A DNA stretch of 64,000 nucleotides, from positions 1 to 64,000 of the forward strand of contig LJKK01000143.1 of NCBI GenBank assembly GCA_001421185.1, given 5' to 3'. The position numbers and the translations under genes were made by a program. Every line of letters starts with the position of its first letter. Position 1 is the stretch's first letter. The notes beneath the pieces were generated by a model that was given only the letters and a program-made list of their open reading frames with translations, was not told the origin of the DNA and did not search any database. The DNA is from Methanomassiliicoccales archaeon RumEn M1 (lineage in GTDB: Archaea; Thermoplasmatota; Thermoplasmata; Methanomassiliicoccales; Methanomassiliicoccaceae). Of the stretch, positions 10,492 through 18,567 are shown in pieces.

Positions 10492-11577
10492 ATGCCATTG
10501 GTGGAGCTGAGGGGGGTGAGCAAGCGTTTCGGCAAGGTGGTCGCATCGTCCGGCATAGACCTGAGGATCGAGGACGGCGAGTACGTCACCATCCTGGGGC
10601 CGTCCGGCTGCGGGAAGACCACGTTGATACGCATGATCGCCGGCATCCTCGAGCCCAGCGAGGGCCAGGTGCTGATAGGCGGCCGCGACATGAAGGGCAT
10701 CCCCATCGAGGAGAGAGACATAGGGTACGTGTTCCAGAACATCGCGCTGTTCCCTCACCTCAACGTGCTGGAGAACGTCTCCTATGGTCCAGTGGTGAAG
10801 GACGTGAGCGACGAGGAGCGGCAGGCGGTCCCCAAGCGCTACCTGGAGCTGGTCAACCTGCTCGATCGCATGAGGATGTTCCCTTCCGCGCTGTCGGGGG
10901 GAGAGCAGCAGAAGGTGGCGCTGGCCCGGGCCTTGGCGTCGGGGGCCCGCCTCCTGCTCCTGGATGAGCCGCTGTCGGCCCTGGATGCCAGGGTGAGGAT
11001 GGACCTCAGGTACGAGCTGAGGCGCATCACGAAGGATCTGGGACTCACCGTGCTTCACGTCACCCATGACCAGGAGGAGGCGATGACGGTGTCCGACCGC
11101 ATCGTCCTCATGCGCAGCGGGCGCATCGTCGAGACCAACACCCCGGAGATGATGTACCGTGCGCCGAAGGAGCTGTTCACCGCCAACTTCATCGGAGAGA
11201 CCAACCTTCTGGACGGCGTGGTGGTGGCCAGCGAGGACGACCGCACGGTGGTGGAGGTCAGGGACGGCTCGAAGGTGGAGGCGCAGCCCAGCCGGTTCGA
11301 GCCGGGGGACGCGGTGGTGATCTCGGTCCGTCCGGAGAGGGTCCACGCCGAGGAAAAGGGGCTGAGGGCCATCGTGCGCTCCATTTCGTTCATGGGCACT
11401 TACATCAGGATCACGGCGGAGGCCGACAGCGAGGACATCATGGGATTCGATGTCCGCGTTCCGAGAGGCAGGGATTTTAACGTCGGGGACAATGTCCACC
11501 TGGGTTGGAGCAAGCAGTCGGCATTGGTCTTCCCCAGGCCACCCGGGGGTATAGCGGAGGCTGTTAAACTTGAATGA
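10492..11577 (+). CDS. second ABC transporter ATPase of the same importer
   Basis: 361 aa, paralogous to the preceding ATPase. Walker A GPSGCGKTT, Q-loop YVFQNIALFPHL, signature ALSGGEQQK, Walker B LLLLDEPLSALD, H-loop VTHDQEEA, and a C-terminal TOBE domain with VISVRPERV. The ATG follows the previous stop with no gap. Two different ATPases matched to two fused permease halves suggest a heterodimeric engine. The gene end overlaps the start of the DUF47 gene by 8 bp. Confidence 0.9.
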   Translation: MPLVELRGVSKRFGKVVASSGIDLRIEDGEYVTILGPSGCGKTTLIRMIAGILEPSEGQVLIGGRDMKGIPIEERDIGYVFQNIALFPHLNVLENVSYGPVVKDVSDEERQAVPKRYLELVNLLDRMRMFPSALSGGEQQKVALARALASGARLLLLDEPLSALDARVRMDLRYELRRITKDLGLTVLHVTHDQEEAMTVSDRIVLMRSGRIVETNTPEMMYRAPKELFTANFIGETNLLDGVVVASEDDRTVVEVRDGSKVEAQPSRFEPGDAVVISVRPERVHAEEKGLRAIVRSISFMGTYIRITAEADSEDIMGFDVRVPRGRDFNVGDNVHLGWSKQSALVFPRPPGGIAEAVKLE

Positions 11578-12256
11578 GAGGAAGTCGTTACTGGAATGGT
11601 TCGGGGTCAGAAGGGAGTCGATGGTCAGAACGGGCATACGAAGCCACACCATCGCGGTGGGCGACGCCACCGCCGAGCTCAACAAGGCGGTCTCGGCGCT
11701 GTGCGGTGATGACAAGGAAGAGGCGATGGATGCCATCAAGCGCCTTCTGATGGCCGAGGACGAGGCTGACCTGTTGGAGGCCTCCATAAGTGCTGACCTC
11801 ACCAAGGGCGACCTCGACAGCCGGGAGCGCGAGGACCTGCTGAGGCTGGTCCGGCGCATCGACTACATCTCCGACTGGGCCAAGGAGTCGGCGCTCAACC
11901 TGCAGCTGCTGCTGGAGGCCGACGTCCATGTCCCGTGCGACCTGTGGTCCCGCTACGCCGAGATGACCAACGCCCTCACCAAGGCCGCCAAGGCGCTGCT
12001 GATCAGCATCGAGAACCTGGGCGTCAACAACGAGAAGGCCACCCAGAGCAGCCGGGAGGTCGAGAGGCAGGAGCATGTCATAGACGACCTGTACTTCTCC
12101 ACCAAGAAGGCCATCCTGTTCTCGGACACCGACCCTCGGGCGGTGTTCCTGCTCCGGGACATGCTGCACGGCATCGAGAACTCCGCCGACAGCTGCAAGG
12201 ACGTGGCCGACATGATCTACATACTGATAATATCCGATTCCCGCAAGGTCAGGTAG
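11570..12256 (+). CDS. DUF47 (PhoU-like) protein
   Basis: 228-aa all-helical protein of the DUF47/TIGR00153 family, distantly related to PhoU. The family N terminus LLEWFGVRRES is present and supports the unusual TTG start at 11570. The later helices carry ERQEHVIDDLY and HGIENSADSCKDVADMIYI. DUF47 proteins usually accompany Pit-type phosphate transporters and are thought to regulate transport; here it is coupled to an ABC importer with which it overlaps, so it may regulate that system instead. The phosphohexomutase follows 5 nt later. Confidence 0.87.
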   Translation: MNERKSLLEWFGVRRESMVRTGIRSHTIAVGDATAELNKAVSALCGDDKEEAMDAIKRLLMAEDEADLLEASISADLTKGDLDSREREDLLRLVRRIDYISDWAKESALNLQLLLEADVHVPCDLWSRYAEMTNALTKAAKALLISIENLGVNNEKATQSSREVERQEHVIDDLYFSTKKAILFSDTDPRAVFLLRDMLHGIENSADSCKDVADMIYILIISDSRKVR

Positions 12257-12261
12257 ATCGA

Positions 12262-13617
12262 ATGGTACAGCGACTCTTTGGGACCAACGGTGTGCGCGGC
12301 GTCGTGAACGTGGACATGAACGTCCAGCTGGCCATGGACCTGGGAAGGGCCATAGGCACCTTCATGGGCGGCCGGGTGGCCATCGGCAACGATCCCCGGA
12401 CATCGGCCGACATGATCAAGAGCGCGGTGTCCTGCGGCCTCATGTCGGCCGGTGTCGAGGTCATCGACATCGGGATGGTCCCGACGCCGGTGGTGCAGTT
12501 CTACGTCAAGACCAACGGCCTGTCGGGCGGGGTGATGATCACGGCGTCGCACAATCCTCCGGAGTTCAATGGCATAAAGTGCGTCGATGCCGACGGGACC
12601 GAGATGCCCCGCCACAAGGAGGAGCAGATCGAGGCCATATACTTCCAGAGGAGCTTTCTCTCGCGGGACTGGAAGGGAGTGGGCACGCTGCGCCGCTCCA
12701 CCGGGGCGGTCGATCCCTACCTGCGGAACGTGATGTCCCTCGTGGATGCCGAAGCCATCCGCAGCGCCGGCCTCAAGGCCGTGCTGGACTGCGCCAATGG
12801 GGCCGGCTCGGTCACCGCCCCTCAGCTGCTGGACGATCTGAACGTCAGGGCCGTCACGCTCAACTCCAATCCCCAGGGGACCTTCCCCGGGCACCCCAGC
12901 GAGCCAGTGGAGGCGCATCTGCAGGACCTGATATCCCTGGTGAAGGCCTCCGGGGCCGATCTGGGCATAGCGCACGACGGCGATGCCGACCGCACCATCT
13001 TCGTCGACGACAAGGGCCGATACCTCTACGGCGACCGTTCGCTGGCGATCGTCGCCGAGCACATGGTCCGCGAGAACAACGGCGGCATCGTGGTGACGCC
13101 GGTATCCTCGTCCATGGCCGTGGAGGATGCGGTCAAGCGAGCAGGCGGAGAGGTCGTGTACACCCGCGTGGGCGCGCCAGTGGTCGCGAGGAAAATGATC
13201 GAGACCGGGGCGGTCTTCGGGGGAGAGGAGAACGGCGGGCTGATTTTCCCGCGCCACCAGTACTGCCGCGACGGCGCCATGACGGTGGCCAAGCTGCTGG
13301 AGATCATCGCCACCGAGGGACCGCTCTCCGAACTGGTCGACCGCATCCCGCAGTACTGCCAGGACAAGCGCAAGATGGTCTGCCCGGACGATCGCAAGGA
13401 AGCCGTCCTGAGCGGGCTGGTGGAGCACTACTGCGGAGAGCGGGTGGACACCACTGACGGCGTCAAGATCTGGTTCGAGGGCGGATGGACGCTGGTGCGG
13501 CCGTCGGGAACGGAGCCGCTGTTCCGCATCTATACCGAGGCCCGCACCGAGGTGGAGGCCAAGAAGCGCTCCAGTGATTGCCAGGCGGTGCTCGAGAGCC
13601 TTCTCGAGGAGCCATAA
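12262..13617 (+). CDS. phosphoglucosamine/phosphomannomutase
   Basis: 451-aa alpha-D-phosphohexomutase that interconverts sugar-1- and sugar-6-phosphates. All four domain signatures are visible: RLFGTNGVRG at the N terminus, the phosphoserine loop MITASHNPPEFNG near residue 95, the metal loop IAHDGDADRT near 235, the sugar-binding GGEENGG near 320, and the phosphate-binding VRPSGTEPLFRIYTEA near the end. The TNGVRG/GEENGG pattern fits archaeal GlmM or ManB-like enzymes. Last gene of a five-gene run beginning with the ABC permease. A second member of the family lies at 37.7-39.0 kb. Confidence 0.9.
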   Translation: MVQRLFGTNGVRGVVNVDMNVQLAMDLGRAIGTFMGGRVAIGNDPRTSADMIKSAVSCGLMSAGVEVIDIGMVPTPVVQFYVKTNGLSGGVMITASHNPPEFNGIKCVDADGTEMPRHKEEQIEAIYFQRSFLSRDWKGVGTLRRSTGAVDPYLRNVMSLVDAEAIRSAGLKAVLDCANGAGSVTAPQLLDDLNVRAVTLNSNPQGTFPGHPSEPVEAHLQDLISLVKASGADLGIAHDGDADRTIFVDDKGRYLYGDRSLAIVAEHMVRENNGGIVVTPVSSSMAVEDAVKRAGGEVVYTRVGAPVVARKMIETGAVFGGEENGGLIFPRHQYCRDGAMTVAKLLEIIATEGPLSELVDRIPQYCQDKRKMVCPDDRKEAVLSGLVEHYCGERVDTTDGVKIWFEGGWTLVRPSGTEPLFRIYTEARTEVEAKKRSSDCQAVLESLLEEP

Positions 13618-13673
13618 ACCCCTTGCTCTCTCTTCACATCGGACGACAACGCTCGAAGGAAAAATGAAGCGAT

Positions 13674-13695
13674 GCTCCCGCCATCCGGTGGGAGC
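13674..13695. terminator. hairpin between convergent genes
   Basis: GCTCCCGCC and GGTGGGAGC form a 9-bp stem (one G-T pair) around an ATCC loop, in the 110-bp gap between the convergent mutase and aIF5A genes. There is no long T-run, so a terminator role is inferred from position only. Confidence 0.4.
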
Positions 13696-13727
13696 GTTGC
13701 CGGGCGGGGCCCGGGGAAGGACTGTCC

Positions 13728-14111
13728 TTAGACCTTGGTGATCTTCCGCTTGCCCATCGCCACCATGTAAAGGACCTCCTCGCCCGCCTGCAGGGAGTCC
13801 TTGAGCTCGGGGTCGACCGGCAAGGTGAAGTTCTCGAAAGTCTCCAGGTCCATTATCTCGGCCTCGTCGCCCATGACGGCCAGGATCTGCCCCTTCCTCT
13901 TGTCGATCATGGGGACCTGGATCTTGTGCTTCACGGGGTGAACGACGCTTCTCTTCTTACCGTCGAATAGGCCCACGGCATCGATGCGGCTCTTGGCCTC
14001 ACCGTGCTTCCCGGGCTTGGATGTGTCGATGGATAGGATCTTACAGGGCTCTTCGTCGATTAGCATGTAGCGTCCAACCTTGAGCTCCCTGACCTCAGCC
14101 TGCGTCCACAT
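13728..14111 (-). CDS. eif5A: translation initiation factor 5A (aIF5A)
   Basis: 127-aa aIF5A, which binds the ribosome E site and eases peptide bond formation at difficult motifs such as polyproline. The hypusine loop [11 protein letters not shown] is intact, with the modifiable lysine in PGKHG. The SH3-like N domain and the OB-fold C domain ([12 protein letters not shown]) are complete. The upstream in-frame TTG is unlikely; the ATG at 14111 ([15 protein letters not shown]) fits the family and lies about 34 nt from a TATA box. Confidence 0.96.
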   Translation of the reverse strand: MWTQAEVRELKVGRYMLIDEEPCKILSIDTSKPGKHGEAKSRIDAVGLFDGKKRSVVHPVKHKIQVPMIDKRKGQILAVMGDEAEIMDLETFENFTLPVDPELKDSLQAGEEVLYMVAMGKRKITKV

Positions 14112-14140
14112 AATTATCAAGTGGAGAAAATGGCGTCTGG

Positions 14141-14150
14141 ATTATATACT
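14141..14150 (-). promoter_or_regulatory. TATA box of aIF5A
   Basis: AGTATATAAT on the minus strand, centred about 34 nt upstream of the aIF5A ATG, predicting a leader of only a few bases. Confidence 0.6.
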
Positions 14151-14290
14151 TTGCTTCGTGGCATCGAGGCCTACGACCCCGTGCGTCAACGGCGTAGCCG
14201 TCTTGCGATCAACTCCCGTACCGATGTTACTGCTCGGCCATACGGTGGTTGCCGAACGACCGAGGACCTCATCACTACGATATACCGCGG

Positions 14291-14328
14291 ACATAATTTA
14301 TTATTCATAAAAATAAATACTTTTAAGG
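14291..14328 (+). promoter_or_regulatory. AT-rich promoter of the small secreted protein
   Basis: A 38-bp block rich in A and T (including AAATAAATAC and TTTTAAGG) ahead of the secreted protein gene. It predicts a leader of about 40-45 nt ending in a GGAGG ribosome site at 14376-14380. The stretch 14151-14290 shows no gene. Confidence 0.45.
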
Positions 14329-14389
14329 TGGCATAGTACGCATGGTTCCTGCTAGGCCCGTGAGGGCCGCAATCTGGAGGAAACCCAAA

Positions 14390-14915
14390 ATGAAGAAGTG
14401 GTGGAAAAGCACCCCTTCCTAGGTTTGATCGCGGTGGTGGCCATTTCTGCCATGGTTGTGGCAGCCATCATCGTGTCGAACACGTTGGTAATAAAACGAA
14501 TGTGGCTGGATCGGAAGAGCAGGTGACCCTTTCCAAGGTCGCTGTCAATACCGGCGGCAAGTACGGAGGAGACCGCCCCAACCTTCCCGAAGAGGGTACA
14601 TGGGCATACGTGGGGACCGAGTACGATATAGGCATACGGCTGGTCTCCACCCAGACCTTGAGCAACGTCAAGGTGATATTCTCCGTCTCGGCCGAAGGCA
14701 TCTCTGAGAGCGATGTCACGGTGATGTACTGGGAGACACGAACCGATTCATGGGAGCCCCTTCCCATGATTGATAAAGGCAACGCCCTTGAGGGGACCTT
14801 CGGACCCGAAGAAGGCTTCCCAGTCTTTCCGGGATACGATACCACCACACCCCTGCTGGTGACCTTCCACAAGGCCGCTACGTACACCACCACGATGTAC
14901 GCCACCAACGGATAG
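14390..14915 (+). CDS. small secreted or membrane-anchored protein (two frameshifts)
   Basis: Read through two one-base deletions this encodes about 175 aa. It has a basic start (MKKWWKKHPF), a hydrophobic segment (LGLIAVVAISAMVVAAIIV) acting as signal peptide or anchor, and an extracellular beta-rich domain of about 140 aa ending TYTTTMYATNG. Both breaks fall in AAAA runs (14405-14408 and 14493-14496); one extra A at each restores a single frame. A GGAGG site lies 9 nt before the ATG at 14390. I recognise no family. The breaks could mark a pseudogene, but the same error type hits essential genes here. Confidence 0.6.
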
Positions 14916-14941
14916 GCTTGCCTATCCCCTTCCCTTTTTTT
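14910..14941. terminator. bidirectional terminator between secreted protein and nop5
   Basis: GGATAGGC-TT-GCCTATCC is a perfect inverted repeat lying across the stop codons of the two convergent genes, followed on the plus strand by a pyrimidine tract and seven T (14935-14941). The stem itself contains both stops (TAG). Confidence 0.6.
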
Positions 14942-16012
14942 GCCCTTGGGGCGGTCCCGGCGGCCTGCCGGACGCGCGTCCCTGGGCCGCTGTGGTTTCC
15001 GCGGCGGCGGCTCGGGATACTTCTTCTGGATCTCCTCCACCCGCCGGGCGATCTCCTCGTTCAGCGAGTCCCCTATGAACTCCCCTCCGTAGTGGTCCAC
15101 CCGGGCCGCGATGACCAGCTTGCCGCTCATCGCCCTGGCGACGTTACCTCTCTGCCAGTACGGGGCGCGGTGCACGGTGGGGTGCTGGAACAGGATGCCG
15201 TGCTTGGGAGGCCTCTTTCCCTGCCGGAGGTGGGCGAACAGCGCCTTCTCGGCGCCCAGCAGCTGCACGGTCCCGGACGGCAGGACTGCCAGGCGGCGAA
15301 GTCCTCCGGCCAGGGAGATCAAGCGAGCTCCCAGGCTAGGCCCGACGATGGCCGATATGTTGGGCGCCACGTCCTCCATCCTGCCGGCGATGTACGACTC
15401 CAGACGCTTCTTCTCCTCGTACAGCGAGACCAGGGAGGCGGCGTACGACCTGACGACCGCCAAATCCTTCTCTTCCAGCTCGGCGCCGACCGACTCCAGC
15501 TCCAGGTCCAATGCGGCCAGCACATCGTCACGAAGACCTTTCTGGGCGACCAGCTCGGCGTAGCGCTCCTCGCGCGCGTAGTCGTTCAGCTCCGGAAAGT
15601 GAAGGCCGTACCACTCATGGAGGCGCTCCGACATCAGGTTGATCATCTCGATGAGGTCGTCCATCCCCCGAACGGCCTGCAGGATGAAGCGGTCGGCCGG
15701 GAGGGGCTCGCGGGTGCGTATCTTCCCGAGCTCCACCATGGCCTTCTGCCTCAGCTGCTGCGAGTAGCCGTAGTCCTCGGCGAGGATGAACGACGAGTCG
15801 AGGAACTCGGGCCGGCCCAAGCTGGACAGCCGGGGCTCGGCCACCTTCATGCGTTTCACCGCCAGCTGTTCCTCCTCGGGGAGCAGTTCCCCTCTCTGGA
15901 CCTTGGCCAGCTTGGCGGCGATGGCCACCGGGTCCTTCTCGAACAGCACCTTCTTGACGATCCTCTCTCGATCGACGAGGAAGACCCCGAACCACTTGGT
16001 GACCAGTATCAT
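14922..16012 (-). CDS. C/D box RNP core protein Nop5 (frameshift at 3' end)
   Basis: 363-aa Nop5 (Nop56/58-like), the scaffold of box C/D RNPs that guide 2'-O-methylation by fibrillarin. Visible are the N-terminal fibrillarin-binding domain, a central coiled coil (LESVGAELEEKDLAVVRSYA), and the Nop domain with PNISAIVGPSLGARLISLAGGL and GAEKALFAHLRQGKRPPKHGI. The basic tail runs into a seven-A tract (T at 14935-14941 on the plus strand). As given, the frame misses its stop and runs on antisense for 450 bp; one added A ends it as KGKKKGRG-stop at 14922. Fibrillarin is elsewhere (32.3 kb). Confidence 0.93.
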
Positions 16013-16040
16013 TCAGCTACCCCAATGGTCTCATGGCCTT

Positions 16041-16667
16041 CTACTTTGTCATCGAGAGGATGTGCTCGACCTCCTGCTCGGGCAGGTCCTCGACGTCGCC
16101 CGCCCTCTCGACCGTCAGCTGCAGGGAGGCCATGTACTCCATGGTCTCCATGCGGTTGAACGCGTCCTGCAGGTCCCGGCCCACCACCAGGGCCCCATGG
16201 CTCTGCATGAGGCATGCCTTGGAGGCGCCCAGCTGATTCACCAGCTTGTCGGCCAGATCTTCCGACCCCGGCGTCCCATATGCGACGATGGGAACGAAGT
16301 CGCCCAGCATCATCAGCCCCTCGGGGGTCAGGGCCGTCCTCAGCCGGCGGCCGAGCACGGCCAGGGCGGTGCATGACAGGGGATGGCAATGGATGATCGC
16401 TCCCACCTCGGGCCTAGCGCGGTATATGCCGGAGTGGAAGGGCGTCTCCATGGAGGGTCGCCCTCCTTCATGTTCCCCGGTCTCGATGTCCACGCGGATC
16501 ATCTGCTCGGGGGCGAGCAGGCCCTTGCACGTGCCGGAGGGAGTGATCAACATGGTCTGGTCGTCCAGCCGGCAGCTGATGTTCCCTCCGCTGCCGAACG
16601 TGAGGCGGCGCTCGAAGACCAGCCTGCCGGTGGCGGCCAGCTGCCTCCTGCCGTCTTCCTCGTTCAC
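16041..16667 (-). CDS. class II aldolase (fuculose-phosphate aldolase family)
   Basis: 208-aa zinc-dependent aldolase of the AraD/FucA family. The signature GSGGNISCR, the catalytic glutamate region PSMETPFHSGIY, zinc ligands HCHP, and the third histidine in QSHGALVVG are present. The GTG start at 16667 overlaps the mtnA stop (GTGA), so the two are translationally coupled. In methanogens a similar MtnA-aldolase pair converts 5-deoxyribose- or methylthioribose-1-phosphate to the ribulose form and then to dihydroxyacetone phosphate plus an aldehyde. That salvage role for S-adenosylmethionine by-products is the likely one here. nop5 follows 28 nt downstream. Confidence 0.88.
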   Translation of the reverse strand: MNEEDGRRQLAATGRLVFERRLTFGSGGNISCRLDDQTMLITPSGTCKGLLAPEQMIRVDIETGEHEGGRPSMETPFHSGIYRARPEVGAIIHCHPLSCTALAVLGRRLRTALTPEGLMMLGDFVPIVAYGTPGSEDLADKLVNQLGASKACLMQSHGALVVGRDLQDAFNRMETMEYMASLQLTVERAGDVEDLPEQEVEHILSMTK

Positions 16668-17689
16668 GGGAGCCCCGCCTCCTCCAGCCTGAACTTGCGC
16701 ACCTTCTCGATCTCCGACGGCAGCAGCACTCCGGCCTCGGTGATGAAGCCAGTGACGTACTTCGCCGGGGTCATGTCGAAGGACGGGTTGAGGGCCGCCG
16801 ACCCCTTGGGGGCCAATCGCGTGCGCCCCATCATGGTGACCTCCTCCTCGGCCCGGTCCTCGATCACGATCTGCTCTCCCGAGGTCAGGGAGAAGTCGAA
16901 GGTGGAGAGGGGGGCGCAGACGTAGAACGGTATGCCGAAGGTGTTGGCCAGGATGGCCTTGTCCAAGGTGCCTATCTTGTTGGCGAAATCGCCGTTGGCC
17001 GTGATGCGGTCGGCGCCGACGATCACGATGTCCACCCCTTCCCGCATGAAGTGGGCCGACGCCCCGTCCGGGATGATGGCGTGCGGGATGCCCTCGTTGT
17101 ACAGCTCCCAGGCGGTGAGCTTCATGCCCTGCAGCCGGGGGCGGGTCTCGGACACGTACACGAAGATGTGCCGCCCCTCGGTCCACGCCGTGCGGATGGG
17201 GGCCAGCGCGGTGCCTATGTCCACCGTGGCCAGCGCTCCGGCGTTGCAATGGGTCATGATGCGCGCCTCCTCGTCTATGAGGGCGGCGCCGTACTTCCCT
17301 ATGAGGCGGCACCGCTCGATGATCTGGTCGGCGTACATGTCCGCCGCCTCCACCGGGTCGTCCCCCAGCTCCAGCGAGCGTAGCATGTGGTCGATGGCGT
17401 AGAACAGATCGTACGCCGTGGGGCGGGTCGATCTGAGCGTATCCGCCGCTTTCCCCAGGTCCTCATCGTTGACGGCGGCAAGGGCCATGCCGTAGGCGGC
17501 CGCCGCCCCGATGGAGGGCGCGCCCCGCACCGTCATGTTCCTGATGCACTCGGCCACCTGCAGGTGGTCGCCCAGATCTATGACCCTGAACCTCTGGGGG
17601 AGGAGGCGCTGATCTATCATGCGGACCTTGCCGCCTTCGAACCATACTGCCCTGATCTCCCTGCTGCTCTTGCCAGTAAGTACACGCAT
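16664..17689 (-). CDS. mtnA: S-methyl-5-thioribose-1-phosphate isomerase family (MtnA)
   Basis: 341-aa sugar-phosphate isomerase of the eIF2B-related family. Family motifs include MTVRGAPSIGAAAAYGMALA near residue 50, the catalytic cysteine in THCNAGALATVDIGTAL near 160, GADRITANGDFANKIGT with the catalytic aspartate near 240, and NPSFDMTPAKYVTGFITEAG near the C terminus. It isomerises methylthioribose-1-phosphate or 5-deoxyribose-1-phosphate to the ribulose form. Coupled to a class II aldolase, and divergent from an MsvR-like regulator with a 22-bp palindrome between them, suggesting redox or metabolite control. A TATA-like AATATTTTC lies about 38 nt upstream. Confidence 0.93.
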   Translation of the reverse strand: MRVLTGKSSREIRAVWFEGGKVRMIDQRLLPQRFRVIDLGDHLQVAECIRNMTVRGAPSIGAAAAYGMALAAVNDEDLGKAADTLRSTRPTAYDLFYAIDHMLRSLELGDDPVEAADMYADQIIERCRLIGKYGAALIDEEARIMTHCNAGALATVDIGTALAPIRTAWTEGRHIFVYVSETRPRLQGMKLTAWELYNEGIPHAIIPDGASAHFMREGVDIVIVGADRITANGDFANKIGTLDKAILANTFGIPFYVCAPLSTFDFSLTSGEQIVIEDRAEEEVTMMGRTRLAPKGSAALNPSFDMTPAKYVTGFITEAGVLLPSEIEKVRKFRLEEAGLP

Positions 17690-17743
17690 GCTATGACCAG
17701 CATGTCATTCCCCGGGGATGTAGAAAATATTGGTGCTGCCGTA

Positions 17744-17765
17744 GTAAAACGAACGTTCGTTTTAC
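17744..17765. promoter_or_regulatory. 22-bp perfect palindrome, probable operator
   Basis: The half-site GTAAAACGAAC is followed immediately by its exact reverse complement. It sits in the 121-bp divergent spacer, just upstream of the TATA-like elements of both mtnA (near 17727) and the MsvR-like gene (near 17780). The core contains CGAACGTTCG. The position fits an operator for the adjacent regulator acting in both directions. Confidence 0.7.
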
Positions 17766-17810
17766 GCGGGTAAGTAGAAATAATCTCAGAGCATTTAGCG
17801 GTCTGGTGTC

Positions 17811-18560
17811 ATGAAGAAGGGTACGGCTCTCGATGTCTACTCCACCAGCTCAGGCCTCAAGCAGATCTCCAACCCTGTGAGGCAGAAGATCTTGAGCGAG
17901 CTGCAGCGCCGCGACCTCAGCCTGTCTGAGATCGCCCAGCTGACCGGAAAGGCCCAGTCCACCCTGTCCGTCCATCTGGACAAGATGGTCAAGGAGGGTC
18001 TCGTCGCCTCCCGGGACGACCCCTCGGACAACCGCCGCAAGATATTCTACCTGGTCTCCAAGCCGGTCGGCTCCTCGGTCGTCCCAAGGGAGGACCTCAC
18101 CAAGGCAGTGGGCAGCATCATCGACAAGAGCATCGGCAGCCCCGCATCGTTCCTCAAGGGGGAGCTGCGCGCCCTGATCCTCGGCGTGGAGGCCATCGGC
18201 CTGAACATGGACCCCGTGCTCAAGGACGTCGGACGGCAGATCGGCGCCCAGCTGGCCAAGCACATGCGGTCCACCGAGATCAAGCCGCTGCTGGAAGAGG
18301 TGAAGGAGTTCTACGCCCGCCATGAGCTGGGGGAGCTCAACGTCTATTCCCTGGTGCCTCTCACCCTGATCATCAAGGACGACTACGACTGCTCCGACAT
18401 ACCCGACGTCGGCAGGACGCTGTGCACCCTTAACGAAGGCATACTGGAGTCCATCTTCGATTCCAAGACCGGCGTGCCGCTCGGTGTCACCCAGACCGAG
18501 TGCTTCGGCACCAAGTACAATTTCTGCAAGTTCGTGTTCGAACCGACGTTGTACGACTGA
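17811..18560 (+). CDS. MsvR-like regulator: ArsR-type HTH plus V4R domain
   Basis: 249 aa. Residues 15-80 form an ArsR-type winged helix (ISNPVRQKILSELQRRDLSLSEIAQLTG, then QSTLSVHLDKMVKEGLV). The remainder matches the V4R (4-vinyl reductase) sensor fold. Four cysteines cluster in the last 70 residues (DYDCSDIP, TLCTLNEG, TECFGTKYNFCKF). This is the layout of MsvR, a methanogen redox-sensing repressor that uses V4R cysteines. The gene lies about 46 bp from a 22-bp palindrome, probably its own operator, facing mtnA-aldolase. It converges with the radical SAM gene. Confidence 0.82.
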   Translation: MKKGTALDVYSTSSGLKQISNPVRQKILSELQRRDLSLSEIAQLTGKAQSTLSVHLDKMVKEGLVASRDDPSDNRRKIFYLVSKPVGSSVVPREDLTKAVGSIIDKSIGSPASFLKGELRALILGVEAIGLNMDPVLKDVGRQIGAQLAKHMRSTEIKPLLEEVKEFYARHELGELNVYSLVPLTLIIKDDYDCSDIPDVGRTLCTLNEGILESIFDSKTGVPLGVTQTECFGTKYNFCKFVFEPTLYD

Positions 18561-18567
18561 GCGGCCC

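Noticed and set aside
14468..14921. C-terminal 150 residues of the minus-strand nop5 frame beyond the poly-A
   Set aside because: The extension exists only because one base is missing in the seven-A tract; the corrected frame stops at 14922 and the rest is antisense to the secreted protein gene.
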